From Streptosporangiaceae bacterium NEAU-GS5 (GTDB lineage: Bacteria > Actinomycetota > Actinomycetes > Streptosporangiales > Streptosporangiaceae), in contig JAGFNW010000001.1 in the NCBI GenBank assembly GCA_017592665.1, positions 434,001-498,000 of the forward strand: DNA of 64,000 nt, in the 5' to 3' direction. Shown one piece after another: positions 1 to 11,900 of the stretch. Position 1 is the first letter of the stretch. Each line of letters begins with the position of its first letter. The position numbers and the translations under genes were made by a program. The notes under the pieces were generated by a model. That model was given only the letters and a program-made list of their open reading frames with translations. It was not told the DNA's origin and searched no databases.

Positions 1-3000
1 CGAACGCGTCCACGTCGGAGAGCATCGACGCCCACCTGCTGTACGTCTTGCCGGGCGCGGCCCGATCCGGGTCATAGGCGGCCGAGATGTCGAACCGGTC
101 GCCCGGCACCTCGCGGATGCTGCACCGCCCGGCCGCCAGGTTCTCCCAGAACGCCGTCAAATCCGGCGCATCCGGGAACCTCCCCGCCATTCCCACCACC
201 GCTATATCGCCCTCGACATCGCCCTGGACGTCGCCCTCCCTATCGCTCTCGACATCGCCCTCGACGCCGCCCTCGACACCGCCATGCGCGACATCCAGAG
301 ACGCCAGCCTTACCTGCCCCACCCGAGGCTCCCCCACCTCGGCCGGCGCCGGGTCGACCTGTGCTGGGTCGACCTGTGCTGGGTCGGCGGCGACAGGCTG
401 CAGGACCACTTGCTGAAGTGCGACCGGCGCAGGTTCGGCGCCAGGCGTCGGTTCAGGTGCCAATGCATGCTCGGCCGGCACAGTGCCCCCCGGCTGCCCG
501 GCGACGTCCGCTGCCGCCGCGGGCTGCGCGACAGCAGGCCCCGCGGACGCAGGCCCCACGGGCGCAAGCCCCGCGGACGCAGGCCCCGCGGACGCAGGCC
601 GCGTGGCAGCGGGCGCAGAAGCCTCAGGTTGGGGAGCGGCCGGTGCTACCGGCGGCGCGGGTGCTGCCGATGCTTCGGGGATGGCCATGGGGATGGCTGT
701 GGGGATGGCCATGGGGATGGCTTCAGCCAGGACCAGGTCCACCAGGGCGGGGATCGTGGGGTGGTCGTAGACGGCGACGGAGTCGAGGTCCAGGCCGAAC
801 CGGCGGTTCAGGTGCCGGACGATCTCCACGGCGCCGATGGAGTCGAGGCCCATCTCGCTGAAGCTGAGTGTCTCGTCGACCTCGTCCGGGCGGAGATAGA
901 GCACCTCTCCGAGCGCGGCCGCGATGACCTCGCGGACGTCCCCGCTATCGGGGCCGCCGGCACCGCCCGAGCGGGTGGGTTCGGCAGCGCTGGCGGGGGT
1001 GGGGGCGGCCGGCGGCGTGGCGGCGGGAAGAGGTGCGGTGGCCGAAGGGTCGGGCGGGGATGTGGGGGTGGGCGACGGCGGAGTGGGCGGGGATGTGGCG
1101 GGGGTGGGGGAATTGGCGGGGGTGGGGGGGTGGAAGGTGGCGACTTTGGCGAAGTGGGCTTGGACGCGGGAGGTGGATTCTTGGCCGAGGACTTGGTCGT
1201 GGAGGCGGGCCTCGTCGGCGATGACGGTGGACAGCTTGTCGAGGACGCGGCGGGACAGCTCGGTCTTGAGGGCGCGCAGAGCGGCGGCGGGCAGGGCGGC
1301 GATGGAGCGGGCGTGGCGTAGGGCGGTGGGCAGCAGATCGCGCTGGGGAAGGATCGTGGCGTTGGCGCCGCGACGTTCCAGTTCCTCGCCGGAGACGGAG
1401 CGACCGGTGTAGAGCATTTCGTGGGCCAGCGACCGGCCGAAGCGCTCCTCCAGGACGTAGGTCGCGCCCATTCCGGGAGTGAAGCCGAACTTCATGAAGT
1501 TGGCGCTGTAGACGCCTTCCCTGGCCATCAGGACGATGTCCGCGTACAGGCCGAAGACGAGGCCGCCGCCGGACGCGTGGCCCTGGATGGCGGCGATCAC
1601 GGGACGGTCGCAGGTCAGCATTCCTTCATAGAGGAAGGGCACGTCGGTGAACCGGCCCTGGCCCTCGGAGAGGGTGCGCAGGGCGTCAGGAGTCGCCCCC
1701 ATGCTGAACACCTTGTCGCCGCCGGTGACCACGACGGCCTTCACGTCCTCGCGCCGCTCGATCTCGGCGAACGCGGCCCGGAGCTCGTTGATGAGCTCGT
1801 CGGTGAACATGTTCGATCCGGAGTCCATGGTGAGTACGGCGACGCCGTCCTCGGTGACGGCGAAGCGCAAGGCGGTTCCCTGGTTCTCGGTTGATGTTTC
1901 CTCGGGTGTCGTTGAGCGCCATTCGCCGATCCAGTAACGCTCTTCCTGGAAGGGGTACGTGGGCAGGGGCACCCGTCGGGGCAGGTCGCCGTCCCCGTAG
2001 CAGTCACGCCAAGGGATCCGCGCGCCGCCGGCCCAGAGGCGGGCGAGTTCGCGCAGCCGCCCCGACTGGAACAGCACGACGCACTCCTCAGGCCCGGGGC
2101 CGTCGTCTTCGACCGCGCCGGAACCGGTGAATTCCACGTCCTCCCCGTCGACGAAGGCCGTCAACTGGGATCGCAGGTCTGCCAGGTCGTCCACGACCAG
2201 TGCCAGCCGCGTGGGAAGGGCGGCCCGGCCGACCTGGGAGGTGTAGGCGAGGTCGGCGAGGTCGGTGTCGAGGTCGCTCGACAGGTAGGCGCGGGCGTAG
2301 TCGTGCAGGGCGTCCTTGGTGCGCGCGGACAGCACGAACAGGCAGGGGCCCGACCGAGCGGGCGGAGCCGGGTGGTCGGTCCAGGATTCGACGAGGATGT
2401 GGGCGTTGGCGCCGCCGGCGCCGAAGGCGCTGACGCCTGCGCGCCGGGGCGTGCCGGACCATGGCTCGAGGGAACGCTGCACGTGGAAGGGGGTCGCGGC
2501 GAAGTCGATCCCGGGGTTGGGGTCGTCGGCGTGCAAGGACGGCACGAGCTGCCCGTGCCTCATCTGCAGCAGGACCTTCGTCAGGCCCGCGATGCCGGCC
2601 GCGCCTTCGAGGTGGCCGATGTTGGACTTGACCGAGCCGATGGCGCAGCTGCCGCCGCTGTCACCGAGGGCCTGGCGCATGCCCTCGACCTCGATGGGGT
2701 CGCCGAGGGAGGTGCCGGTGCCGTGCGCCTCGAGGTAGCCGATGGTGCCCGGGTCCCAGCCGGAGCGGCGTACCGCCTGGCCGATCAGCCGCGCCTGCGA
2801 GTCCGGGCTGGGCACGGTGTTGCCGCTGGTCCGGCCCGTGTGGTTGACGGCGGAGGCGGTGATGACGCCGTAGATGTGGTCCCGGTCCTGGCGCGCCCGG
2901 GCGAGCGGCTTGAGCAGGACCGCCCCGACCCCCTCCCCCGGCACGTAACCGGTGGCCCCGGCGCCGAACGCGCGGCATCGGCCGTCGGTCGACAGGAACC

Positions 3001-5914
3001 GGCCCTGGGCCAGTTGCAGGTACTTCTGCGGGTGCACGGTCGCGTTGACGCCGCCGGCCAGGGCCATCGTGCACTCCCCGCGCCGGATGCTCTCGGCCGC
3101 CATGTGCAGCGCGGTCAGCGACGACGAGCAGGCCGTGTCGAGCGCGAGGCTCGGGCCGTCGAGGTCGAAGGTGTACGACACGCGGTTGGCGATCGAGGCG
3201 TGCATGGCCGGCGGCGCCACCTCGGAGCCTTCGGCCAGCTGGTAGTGGTTCCACATGACGCCCGCGAACACGCCGACCGTCTCGCCGGTCAGCGCGTCCG
3301 GCGGGTATCCGGCGTCTTCGAGCGTGTGCCAGCAGGTCTGCAGGAACATCCGCTCCTGCGGGTCCATCCGCTCGGCGTCTCGGCGCGAGATCCCGAAGAA
3401 CGCCGGGTCGAAGCGGTCGACGCCGTCGACGAAGCCGCCCCACTTCCCGTACGTCTTGCCGTCCTCGCCCACCTCCGGCGAGAAGTAGGCGTCGTGGTCC
3501 CAGCGGTCGGCGGGGATCTCGGTGACGCAGTCGCGTCCCTCGGCCAGGTTGCGCCAGAACGCGTCAAGGTCGGGCGCCTGCGGATAGCGGCCGGCGAGGC
3601 CGACGACGGCGATGCCGTCATCGGCTGTCACATCAGTCTCGGGTTCGGCGATAGCCGGCTGCTCGGGGGCGGCCGGAAGCAGGGAGGTGAGGCGGTCCTT
3701 GTCGCCGTGGAGTACGGCGAAGCGGGGTTCGGCGCCGGCCAGGCCGCGGGCCAGGAGGTCGAGGGCGTCGGCGGTGGGCAACGGCGTCATTCCGGTGGCC
3801 TGGCGGGACCGCTCCTGCGCGTCCTTTCCGACGCGCATGCCGCCCTCGGCCCAGTAGGGCCAGGCGATGGTGAGGGTCTTGCCGTGCCGGTCGCCGCGAT
3901 GCGCGCGCTGTTCCGCGACCGCCTCCAGACAGGCGTTCGCGTACGCGTAGTCGGACTGGCCAGGATTGGGCAGGGACGCCGACAGGGACGAGAAGACCAC
4001 GAAGAAGTCCAGGTCGTCGTCCTTGGTGGCGGCGTCGAGGTGGGCCGCGCCGAGCAGCTTCGGGGCCACGACGGCTTCGATGCCTGCGGCCTCCTTGCGG
4101 AAGTAGAGGCCGTCGTCGGTCACGCCGGCGCAGTGGATGACGCCGTCGATCCGGCCGAACCGCTCCCGTACGGCGGCCATGGCGCGCTCGACGTCGTCGC
4201 GGCTCGTGAGGTCGGCCGGGATGTCGGCGGTGCGGCCGACCGGCACGGCCTGGGCGCGGTAGGTCTCCGTGAGGTGCCGGGCCAGGATCCGGCCGATGCC
4301 GCCGGTCCCTCCGGCGATCACGTAGACGCCGCCCTCCTTGAAGGGGACGGTTCCGTCGCCCGGTTCGTACGGCAGCCACCGTCGCACGAGGCGGGTCCCT
4401 TGGACGTACCTGATCTCGGGCTCGCCGGACGGGTCACGGGCGAGCCTGGTCAGTGTCTCGGCGTCGGGCGGGGCGTCCACCCGTACGCTCCGGCAGCGAA
4501 GCACGGGAGTCTCGGCCGAGATGGTCCGGGCCAGGGCGCCGGCCGCGTCGTCCGCCGGTTCGCCCTCCACGTGGACGGACGTGATCGTGATCGTCTCCTG
4601 CGGGCGGCGGGCGACGAGATCGCGGGCCAGCGACCACATCCGCAGCCCGGCGTCGCCCCCGTAGATCACGTAGTTGCGGGACGCGCCGATCTCCGTATCG
4701 TCACCGACGATCACGATGTCACCGGGGTCGGCGGAGAGACCGGGGTCATCGCGCACCCAGACGTCGCGGTAGCAGAGCGTTTGCCCGGCAGGCGCGTCGT
4801 ATTCGGCGCCGAGGTGCGCGGCGAGGCTGTCGATGTCGCTGTGCTCGAACAGCATGGTCGGATAGAGCCGATGGCCGACGACCTGCTCCAGCTCCTCGCT
4901 CAGGCGGACGAGCGTGACCGAGTCGAGGCCGAGCTCGTAGAAGCCGACGTCGGTCGGTATGTCGGCGGGCTCCCGCCCGAGCGGTGCGGCGATCATGGAC
5001 CGCAGCCGCTCGACGAGATCCCCGCTCGCCTCGGCCGGCCGGGGCTCGGCGTCGGCCGTGGCGGCCTCCGGCGCCTCGATCGTCAGGAGCTGCTCGATGA
5101 GCGCGGGGAACCGGATCCGCTTGCAGGTCAGGCCGGTGAACCCGGCCACGAACCGGCCATGCTCGTCATAGAGGCCGTAGTCGTTGGTGATGACGTCGCC
5201 GGTCGGCGCGATGGTCTCGGGCGCCGGGGCGTACACGTAGAAGGCCTCGCCAAGGGCTTCGACGGCGCGGAACTCGCGCACGTAGACCGGGATGAACGGC
5301 TCCTCGCCCGAGGCTCGCGTCTGCCCGAGCCCGGCGATGGTGGAGGCGTCGAGCGCGGCCGGGTGCAGGTGGAATCCGTCCTCCGGCCGGGCGATCCGCA
5401 GCTCGGCGAGCAGCCATCCGTCACCGTGGTGCAACGGTCCGACGCACTTCATGGCGTCGCCGTGCCGGATCTCCTCGGCCCTCGCGCGGGCGTAGAGATC
5501 GTCCATGTCGCCCTGCCGTACGGCGGACGCCTTCAACCCGGCAAGGTCCAGGGGCTCGGAGGACGGCGGCTCGGCGTGGGCCAGCCGCCCCGTGAGGTTG
5601 CGCCGCCAGGAGGACAGCGGCGTGCCGTCGTCCCGCACCCAGCGGCTGTCCGCCTCGACCTCGTGCACGCCGTCGACGGCCTCGCCGACGGTGATCCGGA
5701 TCTCGCGGTCGGCGTCCTCCTTGGTGGCGACGGCCTCGGTGAACAGCACCTCACGCAGCACGGCCGTGCGGGCGTCCCACCCGGCCTGGGCCAGCGCCCG
5801 ATACACGATGTCGAAGAACACCACCCCAGGCAGCACGGAGACCCCGTGCACGCGGTGGTCGCGCATGATGAAGTCGGAGTTCTTGAGCAACGTGTGACAT
5901 TCGATCGCCGGCAT
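1..5914 (-). CDS. trans-AT polyketide synthase, partial (DH-ACP-KR-KS-ECH-ACP-KS...)
   Basis: This is the downstream PKS of the cluster. It is open at the left window edge, with about 1971 residues visible. ATG follows directly on the stop of the upstream synthase (TGAATG). Approximate order: DH 1-262, with HxxxGxxxxP at His20 and a later HPAALDAS acid; ACP about 295-368 (LGLDS); KR about 500-690, with GGTGGIG and the Ser/Tyr pair; KS about 770-1195, with Cys in DTACSSS, HGTGT and the NIGH histidine all intact; ECH2-type crotonase about 1330-1595, with GHASGGG and ANFMKFGFTPGMG as in PksI/CurF decarboxylases; ACP about 1660-1730 (MGLDS); a 170-residue Ala/Pro linker; then the start of another KS. 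No AT is present, so malonyl units must come in trans. The N-terminal DH-ACP-KR completes the module whose KS ends the preceding protein. The embedded ECH2 implies a beta-branch at this step. The last ACP has Ile, not Trp, six residues after its Ser, so it lacks the classic branching-ACP flag. Confidence 0.95.
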   Translation of the reverse strand, partial: MPAIECHTLLKNSDFIMRDHRVHGVSVLPGVVFFDIVYRALAQAGWDARTAVLREVLFTEAVATKEDADREIRITVGEAVDGVHEVEADSRWVRDDGTPLSSWRRNLTGRLAHAEPPSSEPLDLAGLKASAVRQGDMDDLYARARAEEIRHGDAMKCVGPLHHGDGWLLAELRIARPEDGFHLHPAALDASTIAGLGQTRASGEEPFIPVYVREFRAVEALGEAFYVYAPAPETIAPTGDVITNDYGLYDEHGRFVAGFTGLTCKRIRFPALIEQLLTIEAPEAATADAEPRPAEASGDLVERLRSMIAAPLGREPADIPTDVGFYELGLDSVTLVRLSEELEQVVGHRLYPTMLFEHSDIDSLAAHLGAEYDAPAGQTLCYRDVWVRDDPGLSADPGDIVIVGDDTEIGASRNYVIYGGDAGLRMWSLARDLVARRPQETITITSVHVEGEPADDAAGALARTISAETPVLRCRSVRVDAPPDAETLTRLARDPSGEPEIRYVQGTRLVRRWLPYEPGDGTVPFKEGGVYVIAGGTGGIGRILARHLTETYRAQAVPVGRTADIPADLTSRDDVERAMAAVRERFGRIDGVIHCAGVTDDGLYFRKEAAGIEAVVAPKLLGAAHLDAATKDDDLDFFVVFSSLSASLPNPGQSDYAYANACLEAVAEQRAHRGDRHGKTLTIAWPYWAEGGMRVGKDAQERSRQATGMTPLPTADALDLLARGLAGAEPRFAVLHGDKDRLTSLLPAAPEQPAIAEPETDVTADDGIAVVGLAGRYPQAPDLDAFWRNLAEGRDCVTEIPADRWDHDAYFSPEVGEDGKTYGKWGGFVDGVDRFDPAFFGISRRDAERMDPQERMFLQTCWHTLEDAGYPPDALTGETVGVFAGVMWNHYQLAEGSEVAPPAMHASIANRVSYTFDLDGPSLALDTACSSSLTALHMAAESIRRGECTMALAGGVNATVHPQKYLQLAQGRFLSTDGRCRAFGAGATGYVPGEGVGAVLLKPLARARQDRDHIYGVITASAVNHTGRTSGNTVPSPDSQARLIGQAVRRSGWDPGTIGYLEAHGTGTSLGDPIEVEGMRQALGDSGGSCAIGSVKSNIGHLEGAAGIAGLTKVLLQMRHGQLVPSLHADDPNPGIDFAATPFHVQRSLEPWSGTPRRAGVSAFGAGGANAHILVESWTDHPAPPARSGPCLFVLSARTKDALHDYARAYLSSDLDTDLADLAYTSQVGRAALPTRLALVVDDLADLRSQLTAFVDGEDVEFTGSGAVEDDGPGPEECVVLFQSGRLRELARLWAGGARIPWRDCYGDGDLPRRVPLPTYPFQEERYWIGEWRSTTPEETSTENQGTALRFAVTEDGVAVLTMDSGSNMFTDELINELRAAFAEIERREDVKAVVVTGGDKVFSMGATPDALRTLSEGQGRFTDVPFLYEGMLTCDRPVIAAIQGHASGGGLVFGLYADIVLMAREGVYSANFMKFGFTPGMGATYVLEERFGRSLAHEMLYTGRSVSGEELERRGANATILPQRDLLPTALRHARSIAALPAAALRALKTELSRRVLDKLSTVIADEARLHDQVLGQESTSRVQAHFAKVATFHPPTPANSPTPATSPPTPPSPTPTSPPDPSATAPLPAATPPAAPTPASAAEPTRSGGAGGPDSGDVREVIAAALGEVLYLRPDEVDETLSFSEMGLDSIGAVEIVRHLNRRFGLDLDSVAVYDHPTIPALVDLVLAEAIPMAIPTAIPMAIPEASAAPAPPVAPAAPQPEASAPAATRPASAGPASAGLAPVGPASAGPAVAQPAAAADVAGQPGGTVPAEHALAPEPTPGAEPAPVALQQVVLQPVAADPAQVDPAQVDPAPAEVGEPRVGQVRLASLDVAHGGVEGGVEGDVESDREGDVQGDVEGDIAVVGMAGRFPDAPDLTAFWENLAAGRCSIREVPGDRFDISAAYDPDRAAPGKTYSRWASMLSDVDAF

Positions 5915-8900
5915 TCAGACACTCCTCACTTCGAGGCCGAGGACCGGCCGCGCGGTCGCGCCGTTCCGGTCGAGCCACAGCCGCCTGCGGTTGAAGGCGG
6001 GGGGTGGTTGCGGCGTGCGCCGCGGCGACGCCTCTACGGGCCCGCTGACGATGAGATGGGCGTTGGTGCCGCCGAGCCCGAACGAGCTCACCCCGGCTAC
6101 GCGCCGGTCGGACGGCCAGTCGCGCAGCTCGGTGCTGGGGAAGAAGGGCGAGGCGGCGAAGTCGAACCGCGGGTTGGGGGTGTCGCACCCGAGCGTCGGC
6201 GGGATCTGCCCGTGCTCCACCGCGAGCGCGGCCTTCAGCAATCCGGCGATCCCGGCCGCGCTCAGCGTGTGGCCGATGTTGGTCTTCACGCTGCCGATGG
6301 CGCAGATCCCGGTCGCGTCCGTGGTCTCGCGGAACACCTGGGTGAGGGCGCGCAGCTCGATGGGGTCGCCGATGAGGGTGCCCGTACCGTGGGCCTCGAT
6401 CAGCCCGATCTCCTCGGCGGTACGGCCCGCGGCGGCCAGGGCCCGCCGTACGACGTCGGCCTGGGCCTGCGGGTTGGGCGTGGTGATGCCCATCGTCCTG
6501 CCGTCGTTGTTGACGGCCACGGACTCGATGACGGCGTGGATCCGGTCGCCGTCGGCGAGCGCGGCGGCAAGCGGCTTGAGCAGCACGACGCCGCACCCTT
6601 CGCCGGGGACGAACCCGTCGGCCCGCTCGTCGAACGTGTGGCACCGGCCGGTGGGCGACAGCGCCTTCGCCGCGCTGAGCTGCAGGTAGTCGCGCTCGTC
6701 CAGGAGCACCTCGACACCACCCGCGAGCGCCATCTCCGACTCGCCGGCCAGCAGGCTCCGGATGGCCAGCTGGACGCCGACGAGCGCGGAGGAGCAGGCG
6801 CTGTCGACCACGAGGTTGGGCCCGCGGAGGTCGAAGTGGTGGGCGACCCTGGCCGCGATGAAGTTCTGGTCGGCGGCCAGGCCGCCCGCCCGGACGCCGG
6901 CGCGCCGGCCGTAGTCGGACATCCGCGCGCCGGCGAACACGCCGATGTCGCGTCCGCGCAGCTCGGCCGGCTCATAGCCGGCGTCGCCGAAGGCGGTCGC
7001 GCCGCACTCGAGGAACAGCCGGATGGCCGGGTCGAGGCCGCGCGCCTCGTCGTCGGTCAGCTCGAAGTAGGCCGGGTCGATGTCCTCGATGCCGTCGACG
7101 AAGCCGCCCCACTTGCTGATGCTGCGGCCTGGCCCGGGCTTCGGGTCGTAGATCTCGCCGGTGTCCCAGCGGGACGGCGGGACCTCACGGATGGAGGTGC
7201 GTCCCGAGGTCAGGTTCGCCCAGAAGTCGGCGATGCCGGGGGCGTCCGGCCAGCGGCAGGCCATTCCGATGATCGCTACGGCGTCGCCGTGGGGCGGGCG
7301 GGTGGGGGGAGAGATCGGTTCGGGCTTGGGTTCGGGTCGCGGAGCCGGGTCTCCGAGGTGGGTGCTCAGCCGCTCGAGCGTGGAGTGGTCCAGCAACGTC
7401 GACGGTTCGAGCTTGCGGCCGAGCCGTTCCTCGATCCGCTGCAGCAGTTCGGCCAGCAGCACCGAGTCCACGCCCAGGTCGCCGAACTCCGCCGTCGCGT
7501 CGAGCGCGTCCTCCGGGATGCCGAGCGTCTGTGAGAACAGTCCGGTCAGCCAGCCAGGGTCGCTCGTACGCGCCTGGGGTGCTTCGCTCGCCGGCGCACG
7601 AGGCGCGGTGAGAGGCACGGTGATAGACACGGTGACGAGGTCGTCCACGTTCAGCGGACCCTCGGCCGGACAGGCCAGGATCACGGCTGCCCGGTCCAGG
7701 GCCATGACCTGGTCCAGCACGCGCAGGCCGGCGTCGTCGGCGATGGTGCCGATCCCGGCGGAGGCGCAGGCGTTGGGTTCGCCGCGCGCGCCGCCCGAGT
7801 CCCGCCACTGCGGCCACTCGATCGAACGGAACTCCGGACGCCCGCTCCGCCGCTGGTAGCCGGTGAACAGGTCCACGAACCCGTTGGCGGCGGCGTAGTC
7901 GGCCACTCCTGCCGCCAGCTGGGACACGACGGCCGAAACCGACGAGAAGGACACGAAGAAGGCGAGCCGATCGTCCGCGCAGGACTCGGCCAGGATCTCC
8001 AGGCCGTCGGCCTTCGGTTCCAGCACGGCCTGGATGTCGGCGGTCTCCTTGTGCGCGAGCGAGGCCGCGCCTCGGCTGCCGCGCCCGGCGCAGTGGACGA
8101 CCCCTCCGATCGCCCCGAACTCGTCGCGCACCTTGTCCAGGAAGGACAGCACCTCGCTCCGCTCGTCGAACGGGCCTGTGTGGACCATCACCTGGGCGCC
8201 GGACTGCTCCAGCGCCCGGATGGCGGCGAGCGTCTCAGGCGTGGGCGTCCGCCTGCCGAGCAGCGCGATCCGCCGGGCCCCGCGGTCTACGAGGTGGCGC
8301 GCCACAAGCGCGCCGAGGCCCCGGGTGCCGCCGCTCACGACGTACGCGAGCTCGGGATCCGGCGTGAACTCGGCATCGAGACCCGGCAAGGACCGCAGGG
8401 CGGGCCGCAGCCGGCGGCCGTCGCGCACGCAGATCTCCCCATACGGGTCGGCCGCGGACCACTCGGCGGCGATCTGCTCGGCCGTGGGCCGGTCACTGTC
8501 GAGGACGGTCGCCGTGACCCGGGCGTACTCGGCCGAGAGCAGCCGCACGAACGATGCCATCCGAGCGCCCGCGAGGGTAGGCGGCGGCCCGTCGAGGTCG
8601 AGCAGGCCACGGGTCACGTGGAGCACGCGGAGAACCCGGCCTGACCCGTCTGACCCACCTGACCCGTGTGAGAGATCTGAAAGAGCGCGCCGCAGGAGCG
8701 CGAGCCGTTCGATCTCGCCGCCCGATCCGCCGAGATCGGTCAGGTCGATCCATCCGGCGAGGTCGGCGGGCAGGCCGGCGTCGGGGCCGGACATCGGCAC
8801 GATCCGGTCGCCGGCGACAGCCGCCAGCTCACGGGCGAGGGCTTCGGATCCGGGGCCGTAGAGGCAGGCGATGCGGCCCGTGCCGCCGATGCCGCCGATG

Positions 8901-11900
8901 CCGCCGATGCCGCTGTTGCCTCCCGACACGGCCTCGGCCGGGACCCAGGTCTTCTCGTACAGCGGGATCCCCGGCCGCTCATGCGACGGCGCCTTCGCCT
9001 GCGCGGGCCGTGGCCGGTCGTTCTCCGGCACCCAGCAGCGCATCCGCGCGAAGGGATACGTCGGCAGCTCGATGACGCGGGCGCCGTCGTCCCGCGACCA
9101 GTCGACGTGGCCGCCCGCCACCCAGTGACGGCCGAGCGCCTCGTGACCCGCCCCCTCCCGCGGCGGCGGATCCTCGGACGCCCGGCCGCGCATGACACCG
9201 GAGTCCTCGCCGCGCGCGAACCGCTCGAGGCGGTCGCGGAGCGCGGCGAGGTCCGGCACGACGATGGCGAGCCGCTCGCGCAGCGGCTCGCGGCCCACCG
9301 CAAGCGTGTACGCGACGTCCGCCAGGCGCAGGCCCGATTCGGGCTTGTACGCCCTGATCAGGTCGGCGAGCTCGGTCGTGCTCTCACCCGAGGCGATGCC
9401 TTCGAGCTCGCGCAGCAGCGCGGCGGCGTCGACCTGGCCCTGCTCCTGGCGGGAATCCGAGCCGAGGAACGCGGCCAGCCGGGCGGCGGACTCGCGCAGC
9501 CGATCCTCGTCATGGGCCGAAAGGACGACCAGCTCAGGGCCCTTGCCGACCGGCCGGGCGGCCGACTCGGCAAGGTGCTCCTCGACATGCTCCTCGACGT
9601 GCTCCTCGACGATGGCGTGGGCGATCGTCCCGCCGGCGCCGAACGAGCTGATCCCCGCCCGGCGCGGGCCGCCGTCCTGCGGCGCGGGCCAGTCGGACAG
9701 GGTCCGCTGAACGTGGAACGGCGCCTTCTCCCAGTCGATGTTTGGGTTGAGCTCGTCGGCGTGCAGCGACGGGACGAGCTTTCGATGCCGCAGTTGCAGC
9801 ACGACCTTGGTCAGTCCGGCGATCCCGGCCCCCGACTCGGCGTGGCCGAAGTTCGACTTGACCGAGCCGACGGGGATGCCGCCGGGGGCGATCGCCTCGC
9901 CGCCGAAGACGCGGGTGAGCCCTTCCATCTCGATCGGATCACCGAGTTCGGTGCCGGTGGCGTGGCATTCGACGTAGCCGATGTCCTCGGGGCGCACGCC
10001 CGCGTCGGCCATGGCGCGGCGGACGAGATCGCCTTCGGCGACCGGGCTCGGCACGATCCATCCGTTGGTCTTGCCCGAGTGGGTCAGGGCGCTGCCTCTG
10101 ATCACCGCGTGGATGCGGTCCCCATCGGCCTCCGCCTGCGCCAGCGGCTTGAGCAGCACGACCCCGGCCGCCTCGGCCGGGATGAATCCGGTGCCGCCCG
10201 CGCCGAAGCTGCGGCAGACCCCGTCGGCGGCGGTCATCTTCATGCGCGCCTGCTGGACGAACTTGTTCGGGTGCAGCGACAGGTTGACCCCGCCGGCCAG
10301 CGCCAGCTCGCACTCGCCGTGCCGCAGCGCCTGGACCGCGAGGTGCAGGGCCGTCAGCGACGACGAGCACATGGTGTCGATCGACATGCTGGGCCCGGTG
10401 AGGTCCAGGTGGTAGGAGACCCGGTTGGCCACGCCGCCGGGCGTCGCTCCGGTGTCCTGCCGCGTGCCGTTCAGCGACCGCTCGACGCCGAAGAACGGGT
10501 ATTCGTTGTGCATCACGCCCGCATAGACGGCCACGTTCGAGCCGTGGCGGTCGCGCAGCCGCGTGCGCGGATATCCGGCGTCCTCCAGCGCCTCCCAGGC
10601 CACCTCCAGGAAGATGCGTTCCTGCGGGTCCATGAGGGCGGCGTCCCGCGGCGTGATGCCGAACAGCAGCGGGTCGAACTTGTCGACGTCGTCGAGGAAG
10701 CCGCCGCGCATGGCCTCGACCGGCCAGCCGTCTTCGGCGCGCTCCGGCGGGATCCGGCCGAGGCAGTCCCGCCCGGCGGCCAGGTTCTCCCAGAACGCGG
10801 CGAGGTCGGGCGCCTGTGGATAGCGGCCGGCGATCCCGATGATCGCGATGGCGCCGTCGCCATGGTCGTCTTCGCCGCCGTCGCCGTCGGCCTTCTCGGG
10901 GGCGGCCTGCGTCCGCGGGTGTTCGCGCCGTCCGCCGAGCGCCGACGCGACGCCCGCGAGGGTGGCGTGCTCGTAGAACAGCGTCGTGGACGGCTCGCCG
11001 AGATCCTCGGCCAGGCGCGCGTTCAGCTTGGTGACGATGAGGGAGGTCAGGCCGTACCGCTCCAGCGGCACATTGGCGCTCAGCTTCTCCGCCGGGATGC
11101 CGGACGCGTCCGCGTAGATCTCCTTGAGGTAGTCCTCCAGGTTCGCGGCCCCGATCCAGTACGGCTCCGGCGCGAACGGATACGTGGGCAACGACACCCG
11201 GGCCGCCGGCTCCGGCCAGTGGTCCTCCCAGGCCACGTCCTTCCCGGACAGCCACGCCACCGCGGTGTCGAGTTCGCCCCCGGGCCGCCGGTCGGCGGAG
11301 GGGCCGACGATCGCCGGATGGTCCTCGCCTGCCAGGAAGGCGCGCAGCGCGCTCCGCAGGCCGTCCAGGTCGGCGACGTTGATCGCGAGCCGATGCTCCA
11401 TCGGCGCGCGCCCCGTCTGGGTCGTGTACGCGATGTCGGCGATCGCGGCGTCACACGTTTCCAGGTGGTCCAGGAGGTGGTCCAGGAGCCGTCGCGCGGC
11501 CGTCTCCAGCTGTCCGGCACTGGCCGCCGACAGCACGACGACATGCGGCTCGTCGCCCGGCGACGGCTGGGCCGCCTCGCCCTCGGCCGGGGGCCGGAGG
11601 ACGGCGTGGCCGTGGGTTCCCGTGGCACCGAAGGCGTTCACCAGGACCGTGCCCGGCTCCTGCGGGCCCGCCTGACCGGTCGCCACCCGGACCGGCAGTT
11701 CCCCCGCTCCGTCGACCGCCAGCGTGGGGGCGACGGCGCCGTACCTGAACTGCAGCAGGACCTTGGTGAGCTGGGACAGCCCGGACGCGGCCTCCAGGTG
11801 GCCGATGTTGGGCTTGACCGTGCCGACGAGGATCGGCTCCCCTTCGGCGGCCGCGCCGAAGACCTCGGCGACCGCCTCGATCTCGGCCGTGTCGGCGAGG

